From NCBI GenBank assembly GCA_015233485.1, contig JADFXO010000048.1, positions 1 to 17,705 of the forward strand: a stretch of 17,705 nt of DNA, written 5' to 3'. Positions 7,734 to 17,705 of the stretch are shown one piece after another (positions within the stretch are counted from its first letter, which is position 1; each line of letters begins with the position of its first letter). The notes beneath the pieces were generated by a model that was given only the letters and a program-made list of their open reading frames with translations, had not been told where the DNA came from and did no database searches. The stretch is from Nitrospirota bacterium (GTDB lineage Bacteria; Nitrospirota; Thermodesulfovibrionia; Thermodesulfovibrionales; Magnetobacteriaceae). The position numbers were made by a program, and so were the translations under genes.

Positions 7734-8587
7734 AAGAGATTTCACTGCCGCCGCAATGCGATATTTTCAATGAAACCGTGCCGGAGGATTTATGGGCTCT
7801 GAGGGAATTCTCTCAATTTTATCAACTTTATCAACAGACTCACACCTCATATCGTTTTGTCTATTACCATAGAATTAATTCGACAAACGACAATGCAAAG
7901 GCCGGGGACTACCCCCAGGGGACGGTAATCATAGCCGGCGCCCAGGACAAAGGCAGGGGCAGGGGCCTACGGCACTGGTACTCCCCGCCCGGCGTGAATA
8001 TCTCAATGAGCATCATACTGAAACCCGATGATGAGATACCTGCTACTGCTATTTCACTGATGAACACGGCCGCCTCGCTCGCGGTATCAAGGGCGCTTAG
8101 GACGGTGACCGCCCTCGATGTCTGGCCAAAGTGGCCCAACGACATCTATATTGGCGCGAAAAAGGCCGGCGGCATCCTCTCCGAGTCCCTCATCTCAGGG
8201 GGCATGGTGCGAAGACTGATAATAGGTATCGGTATCAACGTAAACACCGCTGAATTCCCCGCAGAGCTGAAGGACAAGGCAACGAGCCTGTTTATCGAAT
8301 CTGGAATGATGTATGGTAGGGGGCAACTTATCTCATTAATATTAAGGGAATTTGAGCAATGCCGCGCCTACTCCTCCACACATTTGATAAGCGAATGGAC
8401 GGCCCTGAGTAAGACGATTAACTCGTATGTTTATGTCGCCACCCCAGACGCTCAGGACGGTCAGGAAAGACAACTCGGCGGCACAGCACGGGCATTAAAC
8501 GAAGACGGTTCGCTTGCCGTCGAGCTTGAGGCCGGTGAAACTATCGTAGTCACAAGCGGCGAGGTTACAAATGCTCCTTGCCATTGA
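7700..8587 (+). CDS. birA: Biotin--[acetyl-CoA-carboxylase] ligase (BirA-type, no DNA-binding domain)
   Basis: The protein activates biotin with ATP and attaches it to a lysine of biotin carboxyl carrier domains. The catalytic domain shows INSTND (59-64), the biotinyl-AMP loop KGRGRGLRHW (84-93) followed by SPPG, KWPND (144-148), the biotin lysine K155 just before AGGIL, and GIGINVN. A small SH3-like C-terminal domain ends in SGEV. There is no winged-helix N-terminal domain, so it should not be a biotin operon repressor; about 50 residues of unclear character precede the catalytic domain. The start at 7700 lies inside nth and has no clear Shine-Dalgarno; an in-frame TTG at 7730 is another option, so the N-terminus is uncertain. 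It overlaps coaX by 17 nt. The loop departs from the usual GRGRRGR. Confidence 0.93.
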   Translation: MAREKETAAHLKEISLPPQCDIFNETVPEDLWALREFSQFYQLYQQTHTSYRFVYYHRINSTNDNAKAGDYPQGTVIIAGAQDKGRGRGLRHWYSPPGVNISMSIILKPDDEIPATAISLMNTAASLAVSRALRTVTALDVWPKWPNDIYIGAKKAGGILSESLISGGMVRRLIIGIGINVNTAEFPAELKDKATSLFIESGMMYGRGQLISLILREFEQCRAYSSTHLISEWTALSKTINSYVYVATPDAQDGQERQLGGTARALNEDGSLAVELEAGETIVVTSGEVTNAPCH

Positions 8588-9326
8588 CATAGGAAATACA
8601 AACATAAAACTTGGCCTGTTTAATGGCGATTCACTGAGAAAAGTTTCAATTGCGGTGGCTGACAGCGCATCGTTTGGCGAAAATATTGGCAATTTTATCA
8701 GTGATAACCGTGATGCCGTGCAGGCCGTCATGGTGTCATCTGTAGTGCCTGACATGACAGAACAGATTTGTTCGATTGTAAGGCCATACTTTGCCGGGCT
8801 GCCCCACATTGTATCTCACCGCACGAACACGGGATTAAGATTTTCAGTGCCCTACCCTCACCGTGTAGGGGCGGACAGGATAACGGCAGCCGCGTGGGCG
8901 TATCATCATTTCGGCGGCCCGGCGGCGGTTATAGACTTTGGCACGGCCACGACGATAAGCGTAGTGGGGCAAGGCGGTGAGTTCATCGGCGGCGCAATCA
9001 TCCCCGGACTTAGGACAATGGCACTGGCCTTTAGCGAGCACACAGCGGCTCTTCCGCTTGTAGAATTAGACGCCCCTGAGGCCGCATTGGGAAAAGACAC
9101 ACACAGCGCCATAATCTCCGGAATAGTTTACGGCACTGCCGGGGCGGTATCGCGTATAATATATGAAATAGAACGGGAAATTGGGTATAATATTAGTATC
9201 GCCGCAACAGGCGGAGGCCTGACATTGATTGAGGCCTGCTTGCAACGGGTGGATGTGGTGGAGCCTGACTTACTGCTCAAGGGCCTGAAGGCGATATATG
9301 AGAGGATGAGACAGCTTGGATGTTGA
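8571..9326 (+). CDS. coaX: Type III pantothenate kinase
   Basis: This 251-residue cytoplasmic enzyme phosphorylates pantothenate, the first step from pantothenate to coenzyme A. The acetate/sugar kinase/Hsp70-type fold is visible: the phosphate loop LLAIDIGNTNIKLGLF (2-17, Asp6), the pantothenate-binding GADRITAA (100-107) with the likely catalytic Asp102, and DFGTATTISV (122-131). A glycine-rich ATGGG near residue 213 closes the fold. The length is typical. The monovalent-cation-dependent type III enzymes are not inhibited by CoA in characterised members. The ATG lies 17 nt inside the end of birA, an arrangement that fits the widely seen birA-coaX neighbourhood. Its end overlaps the next gene by 11 nt. 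Confidence 0.96.
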   Translation: MLLAIDIGNTNIKLGLFNGDSLRKVSIAVADSASFGENIGNFISDNRDAVQAVMVSSVVPDMTEQICSIVRPYFAGLPHIVSHRTNTGLRFSVPYPHRVGADRITAAAWAYHHFGGPAAVIDFGTATTISVVGQGGEFIGGAIIPGLRTMALAFSEHTAALPLVELDAPEAALGKDTHSAIISGIVYGTAGAVSRIIYEIEREIGYNISIAATGGGLTLIEACLQRVDVVEPDLLLKGLKAIYERMRQLGC

Positions 9327-10437
9327 TATAGCCGTAATAGGCGGAGGCCCGGCCGGGGCAACTGCCGCGAGACTTTTGAGCCGCGCTAACAGGGAAACTA
9401 TCCTGATAGAGAGGGATTTAAAAAATATAAAACCGTGCGGCGGCGGTCTGATCGGGAAGGCCTTTACGGCATTTGACATACCGCTGTCGCTCATTAAAAA
9501 GAAAGTTGAATCAATACGGATCGTATCCCCAAAGGGAAACACGCACGACATATCCATGAACCCGGCATTCCTTGCCATCGTCCACAGGGAGGAGGTTGAC
9601 GAGGCGCAGAGAAAAGCGGCGGCGGCAGAAGGCGCGGGAATTATAGAGGGGACATTTATTGACATACGGCATGGTGATAAATCATCAGTGCTTAGGATAA
9701 AGACCGCCGCGGGAGAGACCCAACTAAAAACGCGGCACGTCATAGCGGCCGACGGTGTGAACTCGATGGTAGTAAAGAGGATGTTCGGAAAGTTCCCGCG
9801 GCGCATCTACACGGCCCACGAGATTCACAGCCTGGACGGCTACGAAGATGATTTTTTATTACAGCGCATCTGCGAATTTCGCTTCGGCTCTGTAACTCCT
9901 CAAGGATTTTACTCATGGATATTTCCTCACAGAGACGGCATATCCATAGGCACAGGCTCAGAACACGCGGGCGAGGTTGACGCATATTTAGACAGCCTGC
10001 TTAGGGCAAGGGGTTTTATTAATGGGCCAAACGGGCATCGCAGGGGATATTTTATACCGGTGTGGGATGGAGAGTTGTACTATAAAAATGGCGTATATTT
10101 TGTTGGTGACGCGGCGGGGATGGTACTGCCCTTTACGTATGAGGGCATATATTATGCGATGAGGTCGGCGGAGTTTGCCGTGGCCGCCGTACTGAAAAAT
10201 AAACCCGGCCTCTATAAGAAGCTCTGGCAGGAGAAGTATAAAAAACGCTACCTCGTGATGCGGGCGCTTCAGAGATATTTCCTAAGGAATGATGACAGGA
10301 TGGAAAAACTTGTGTCTCTCTACGGCCATCCACATATACGTGAGGCATCGATGCGCCTGTGGACACAAGACGACGTAAAGATAAACCTTATAGGGGGGTT
10401 TTCGGCCCTGATTAAGAAATATGGCGGCGTGCGCTGA
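9316..10437 (+). CDS. Geranylgeranyl reductase-family FAD-dependent oxidoreductase
   Basis: The 373-residue flavoprotein has the FAD-binding GGGPAG at residues 9-14, E32 ending the second beta strand (ribose contact), the PCGGGL motif at 40-45 and a second FAD motif VGDAAG at 263-268. PCGGGL, the DIPLSLI stretch and the TAHEI segment resemble ChlP-type geranylgeranyl reductases, which saturate isoprenoid double bonds in chlorophyll tails, archaeal-type lipids or menaquinone side chains. No photosynthesis genes are present here, so an isoprenoid quinone or polyprenyl substrate is the more likely inference. The only start that keeps the FAD motif near the N-terminus is the TTG at 9316-9318; the nearby ATG (9320) is in another frame. 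The TTG overlaps the end of coaX by 11 nt, with an AGAGGA about 10 nt upstream. It overlaps the next gene by 1 nt. Confidence 0.86.
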   Translation: MDVDIAVIGGGPAGATAARLLSRANRETILIERDLKNIKPCGGGLIGKAFTAFDIPLSLIKKKVESIRIVSPKGNTHDISMNPAFLAIVHREEVDEAQRKAAAAEGAGIIEGTFIDIRHGDKSSVLRIKTAAGETQLKTRHVIAADGVNSMVVKRMFGKFPRRIYTAHEIHSLDGYEDDFLLQRICEFRFGSVTPQGFYSWIFPHRDGISIGTGSEHAGEVDAYLDSLLRARGFINGPNGHRRGYFIPVWDGELYYKNGVYFVGDAAGMVLPFTYEGIYYAMRSAEFAVAAVLKNKPGLYKKLWQEKYKKRYLVMRALQRYFLRNDDRMEKLVSLYGHPHIREASMRLWTQDDVKINLIGGFSALIKKYGGVR

Positions 10438-11279
10438 TGCCTGACCGTTATATAACAATATCAATACTGCTTCACGCGCTGGTGTTTGGGTTGTTTTTAT
10501 ATTTGGTAAAGGATCACAAGGAACCGCTCGTTGGTGAAAGGCCGATGATGGCAAGGATAGTCACACCAGACGTGAAGGCGACTCCGCCTGTTGCAGCGCC
10601 TCCAAAGCCGCAAGCGCCCACTCAGCCACCTCCACAAGCGCCTCCACAAGCGCCTCATCAGGCACCGTCCCACCCCCAGGTCAGGACAGTACCTCAGGCA
10701 AGACCGACACCCCATCACCAGCCGAAAATCTACACCCCATCCAGGCCTAAGGAGACCGTGGGCATAGAGGAGCTGCCGACTTTACCTCATAACGAGCCAC
10801 GTGCCGAGGCCCCGCCCCAACCGCCAAAACCGGCGGTACCGTCCGGCATCGGGAGTTTTTTCGATAGAGATATTATAGGAAAACAAGCGATGGCCTCCAT
10901 AGCAAGGGACAGGAGTTCACCCAACTCTACGGAAGGAGGCAACGGCAATTCGATTTCATTCGATACGTCGGACATCAGGTACGCGGCCTACATGAGGCGG
11001 CTCAAGGAGGCCATAGAAAGCGCGTGGGTGTATCCGGCCGGCGCGGCCAGAAGGGGAATCCAGGGCGATTTAAACATAAGTTTTACAATTAATAAAAACG
11101 GGACGCTGAAGGCGATGGACGTGATGCGCACATCGGGGCAAAGGCAACTTGACGACGCGGCCATCAGCTCTATAAAAGACGCGTCGCCGTTTTGGCCGCT
11201 GCCAGACGAATGGGGAAAGGATTCCTTTACCGTAAAAGGCCACTTCGTGTACAAACTCCACGGGCAGTCGCTTAATTAG
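10437..11279 (+). CDS. TonB-like energy transducer protein
   Basis: The 280-residue protein looks like a TonB- or TolA-type envelope protein that carries proton-motive energy from the inner membrane to outer-membrane partners. It has one N-terminal membrane segment (about 6-24) with the S9-x3-H13 pattern that TonB and TolA use to contact their ExbB/D or TolQ/R motors, a long Pro/Gln/Ala-rich spacer (about 44-130), and a C-terminal TonB-like domain from about residue 180 (YMRRLKEAIESAWVYP then a beta-rich stretch). TonB is more likely than TolA because of the Pro-rich spacer, but the C-terminal domain does not distinguish them firmly. The ATG shares 1 nt with the preceding TGA. No exbB/exbD or receptor gene is in the window, so it must use motor proteins encoded elsewhere. 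Confidence 0.85.
   Translation: MPDRYITISILLHALVFGLFLYLVKDHKEPLVGERPMMARIVTPDVKATPPVAAPPKPQAPTQPPPQAPPQAPHQAPSHPQVRTVPQARPTPHHQPKIYTPSRPKETVGIEELPTLPHNEPRAEAPPQPPKPAVPSGIGSFFDRDIIGKQAMASIARDRSSPNSTEGGNGNSISFDTSDIRYAAYMRRLKEAIESAWVYPAGAARRGIQGDLNISFTINKNGTLKAMDVMRTSGQRQLDDAAISSIKDASPFWPLPDEWGKDSFTVKGHFVYKLHGQSLN
10629..10664 (+). repeat. 12-bp tandem repeat in the proline-rich spacer of the TonB-like gene
   Basis: CCTCCACAAGCG occurs twice in a row (10629-10640, 10641-10652) and once in degenerate form (10653-10664). It encodes PPQA units, so the spacer length could change by slippage without breaking the frame. Confidence 0.75.
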
Positions 11280-11330
11280 GGGTGTTTAAAATCCATAGAG
11301 AAGTGGCGTAACGCAACATTAAAAACCGGA

Positions 11331-11397
11331 AAGGGGGTGCCCCCCTTCAACCCGTAATCTCGCACATGTTTTATCTGTTGAAGGGGATAATCCCCCC
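11331..11397 (+). repeat. Cluster of three alternative GC-rich hairpins
   Basis: Four short segments can pair in three exclusive ways: AAGGGGG (11331-11337) with CCCCCTT (11341-11347); CCCCTTCAAC (11342-11351) with GTTGAAGGGG (11377-11386), a perfect 10-bp stem; and GGGG (11383-11386) with CCCC (11392-11395). The arrangement resembles an attenuator, but no T-run follows any stem and no leader peptide was found. It sits 52 bp after the tonB-like stop. It may be a dispersed intergenic palindrome, or a factor-dependent end of the upstream operon. Confidence 0.6.
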
Positions 11398-11450
11398 ATT
11401 GGCGGCTTCGGTACTCCCGCTAAAAATTATTTACGTATAATTAACTTCAC

Positions 11451-11480
11451 TTTACATTTTTTTAACATTTGGCCTAATAT
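11451..11480 (+). promoter_or_regulatory. Possible promoter of the signalling operon
   Basis: TTTACA (11451-11456, five of six -35 bases) is followed after 18 bp by TAATAT (11475-11480, four of six -10 bases), giving a start near 11487 and a leader of about 85 nt. A second -10-like TATGAT (11508-11513) lacks a good -35. The whole stretch is AT-rich. The assignment is tentative, and an alternative sigma factor cannot be ruled out. Confidence 0.35.
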
Positions 11481-11495
11481 GTAACTGATATGTAA
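11452..11495. promoter_or_regulatory. Symmetric array of four TTACAT/ATGTAA half-sites
   Basis: TTACAT (11452-11457) and TAACAT (11463-11468) are followed by ATGTAA (11479-11484) and ATGTAA (11490-11495). The right pair is the reverse complement of the left pair (one mismatch), and each pair has an 11-bp pitch, about one helical turn. The array is centred near 11473 and overlaps the candidate promoter, so it could be the binding site of a dimeric regulator, for instance of the OmpR/PhoB type that binds 11-bp direct repeats. No regulator with a DNA-binding domain is in the window. Confidence 0.45.
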
Positions 11496-11535
11496 CACCT
11501 CATCGTGTATGATAGGCATCATGAGCGCATCGTTA

Positions 11536-11550
11536 GATGTTATAAACATC
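11536..11550. promoter_or_regulatory. Perfect dyad GATGTT-ATA-AACATC in the kinase leader
   Basis: A 6-bp inverted repeat with a 3-bp centre lies 20 bp before the GTG start. Its left arm contains ATGTTA, the reverse complement of the TAACAT half-site in the upstream array, so it may be a further site for the same regulator. It is too short and AT-rich to be a terminator. Confidence 0.35.
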
Positions 11551-11570
11551 AGCATAGATGAAGGTATCAG

Positions 11571-16024
<4,454 letters not shown>

Positions 16025-16025
<1 letters not shown>

Positions 16026-17068
16026 TGTCTATGGATATTGAGAAACAGAAGATACTGATAGTAGATGATGCCGTATCAAACATAGAGATAATCAATGACG
16101 CACTGCAAGACGATTACATAACGCACTTTGCCACTAACGCAAAGAAAGCCTTAGAGGTAGCCTTGTCAACAACGCCTGACCTTATACTTCTTGATGTGGT
16201 AATGCCTGACATGGGCGGCTACGAACTGTTTGGCCTGTTAAAGAAAGAGCCTTCATTGAAGGATGCGTCCGTTATCTTTGTAACGGCTCTCAACGGCGGA
16301 AAAGACGAATCAATTGGTTTAGAGCTGGGCGCTGTTGATTACATAACTAAACCTATTAATCAGAATATCGTTAAGCTGCGCGTTAAGAATCATTTAGCGC
16401 TCAAGAGACAGGCGGTGTTGGAAAAGCAACAAATGCAGCAGGAACTGGTTGAACAAAACCTGAACAGGGTCAGGCGTCTGTTTTATGGCGCCGTAGAGGC
16501 CCTAACAACTATGGCAGAGACCAGAGACCCCTACACTGCCGGCCACCAAAGGAGGGTGGCACAGCTTGCGCGCGCAATTGCCCAGGATATGATGTTCAGC
16601 AAGGATGACCTGGAGGGCCTTTGCATAGCGGCAATGCTTCATGACATCGGCAAGGTTAACGTTCCCGCGGAGATACTCTCAAAGCCCGGGAAAATAACAG
16701 AAATAGAATTCAGCCTCATAAAGACCCACAGCGAGGTAGGGTACAATATACTGAAGAGCATCCACTCCGAGTGGCAGTTAGCTGACGTTGTTTACCAGCA
16801 TCACGAGAAACTTGACGGCTCAGGCTATCCGAGGGGACTAAGGGGGGACTCAATTTTGTTGGCCGCCAGAGTAATAACTGTTGCAGATGTTGTGGAGGCC
16901 ATATCATCGCACCGGCCGTACAGGGCCGCGCTTGGGCCGGAGATTGCGATGTCCGAAATAACATCGCGTAAGGGAATCTGCTACGATGAGGATGTAGTGG
17001 ACGTATGCGTTGACCTGTTTGAAAAAGGCTTCGTTTTTAATCCGGCAGGGATTTGCATTTTCGACTAA
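16025..17068 (+). CDS. Response regulator with HD-GYP domain (RpfG-like c-di-GMP phosphodiesterase)
   Basis: The 347-residue cytoplasmic protein joins an N-terminal receiver to an HD-GYP output, the RpfG arrangement that hydrolyses cyclic di-GMP. The receiver (about 8-125) has acidic D14/D15, the phosphate site D57 in LLDVVMPD, T87 and K109 in the TKP motif. A helical linker (about 125-160) leads to the HD-GYP domain, with the metal-binding HD at H206-D207 in MLHDIGK and the hallmark HHEKLDGSGYP at 259-269, both complete, so activity is expected. The gene begins 1 nt inside the kinase stop, so the kinase HPt is its probable phosphate donor. What pathway the falling c-di-GMP level would switch is not visible here. 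Confidence 0.95.
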
Positions 17069-17100
17069 GCGAATGTGTTATATTATCTGAGAATGATTGC

Positions 17101-17105
17101 AAGGG
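17101..17105 (+). promoter_or_regulatory. Shine-Dalgarno AAGGG that bears on the start of the heme sensor gene
   Basis: AAGGG abuts the ATG at 17106 but lies 6 nt before the in-frame GTG at 17112-17114. The spacing favours the GTG, which would shorten the protein by two residues. Confidence 0.45.
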
Positions 17106-17705
17106 ATGGCTGTGGGCTTGGATTCATTAAAAAGTTCTGCCGGTAGAATGCTTTTTCGGGATGAGTATATAATCCTGAAGAGGTACTGGGTCTTCCCGGT
17201 TATGTTATGGGCGGCGCTTGTTGCCGTTTCACTTGTCTGGAATTTATCTTCTGTAAAGCGGCAATCGATATCCACGGTCAAAAACCAGGCGCGCGCTATG
17301 TTTGAATTAATAGAGATGACACGATTGTGGAATTCGCGCCACGGCGGCGTATATGTGCCTATTACCGAGGCTACCCCTCCAAATCCATACCTCAATATCC
17401 CGGAAAGAGAAATCGTAACCAGAGAGGGCAAAAAATTCACACTCGTCAACCCTGCCTACATGACCCGCCAGATAAGTGAAATCGTACGTGAACATGAAGG
17501 CACCTTGTTTCACATTACAAGCCTGAAACCAATCAGGCCCGCAAACGCGCCTGACGAATGGGAATCTATGGCATTGAAGAGTTTTGAAAAAACGAACAAT
17601 AAGGAAATCTTTGAACTGATTAAAACGAATTCGGGGGATGTATTCAGATATATGTCAGCGCTTTATGTGAAAAAGCCGTGTTTGAGGTGCCACGAAATTC
17701 AGGGT
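17106..17705 (+). CDS. Membrane-anchored c-type-heme sensor (Tll0287-like/DUF3365), truncated at window end
   Basis: An open frame runs to the edge and gives the first 200 residues. It has a short cytoplasmic start with basic residues, a membrane segment (about 29-47), then an extracytoplasmic domain with the wording LWNSRHGGVYVP and NPAYMTRQISEI that I recognise from the Tll0287-like (DUF3365) family. The c-type heme motif CLRCH (C192, C195, H196) ends the visible part. Such domains usually sit at the N-terminus of histidine kinases, diguanylate cyclases or chemoreceptors and may sense redox state or a gas; the output part lies outside the window. It starts 37 bp after the HD-GYP gene, so it probably belongs to the same operon. 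An in-frame stop at 17094-17096 limits the start to 17097 (TTG), 17106 (ATG) or 17112 (GTG). Confidence 0.85.
   Translation, partial: MAVGLDSLKSSAGRMLFRDEYIILKRYWVFPVMLWAALVAVSLVWNLSSVKRQSISTVKNQARAMFELIEMTRLWNSRHGGVYVPITEATPPNPYLNIPEREIVTREGKKFTLVNPAYMTRQISEIVREHEGTLFHITSLKPIRPANAPDEWESMALKSFEKTNNKEIFELIKTNSGDVFRYMSALYVKKPCLRCHEIQG

Noticed and set aside
7062..7745. 227-residue open frame on the minus strand over nth
   Set aside because: It mirrors the nth gene exactly and has no motif; nth has all its catalytic and iron-sulfur residues on the plus strand.
7700..7860. Winged-helix DNA-binding domain at the start of the biotin ligase
   Set aside because: Only about 50 residues precede the catalytic domain and they show no helix-turn-helix pattern, so a repressor role is not claimed.
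11331..11347. AAGGGGG-TGC-CCCCCTT hairpin as an intrinsic terminator of the six-gene operon
   Set aside because: The stem is strong but is followed by CAACCCG, not a T-run, so intrinsic termination is not supported.
17078..17449. Minus-strand 123-residue frame near the right end
   Set aside because: The plus strand here encodes a recognisable Tll0287-like domain ending in CxxCH, so the minus frame is a shadow.

Overview
This window comes from a Gram-negative, diderm bacterium: it encodes a tripartite RND efflux system with an outer-membrane TolC-like protein, and a TonB-like protein. Base composition is moderate. Compact operons, a CHASE hybrid kinase, a REC-HD-GYP protein, a c-type-heme sensor and a ChlP-like geranylgeranyl reductase would suit Nitrospirota or a deltaproteobacterial lineage, but this placement is inference from gene content only.

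Left block (44-6177, minus strand): a three-gene efflux operon transcribed leftward in the order outer-membrane factor, periplasmic adaptor, inner-membrane RND permease. The genes overlap or are 3 bp apart. A good sigma70-type promoter lies at 6220-6248. The permease is unusually long (1188 aa), with about 130 extra residues in its first periplasmic half.

Divergent spacer (6178-6429): holds the left promoter, a short palindromic repeat (6280-6298), and an extended -10 promoter plus a strong Shine-Dalgarno for the rightward operon.

Middle block (6430-11279, plus strand): six genes that all overlap: a metallo-beta-lactamase-fold hydrolase, endonuclease III (nth), biotin-protein ligase (birA), type III pantothenate kinase (coaX), a geranylgeranyl-reductase-family flavoprotein and a TonB-like protein. 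It mixes DNA repair, cofactor supply and an envelope function. The birA-coaX pairing is a known association; the other neighbours look like a housekeeping string linked by translational coupling.

Spacer 11280-11570: a GC-rich cluster of mutually exclusive hairpins, then an AT-rich stretch with a symmetric array of ATGTAA/TTACAT half-sites that overlaps a possible promoter.

Right block (11571-17705, plus strand): a signalling operon. A 1484-residue membrane hybrid histidine kinase (CHASE, GAF, PAS, HisKA, HATPase, two receivers, HPt) overlaps by 1 nt a REC-HD-GYP protein predicted to degrade cyclic di-GMP. After 37 bp begins a membrane-anchored Tll0287-like/DUF3365 sensor with a CxxCH heme motif, which is cut by the window edge. 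Together they suggest a phosphorelay ending in c-di-GMP turnover, possibly with a second, redox- or gas-sensing input. No tRNA, rRNA, CRISPR array or transposase was seen.
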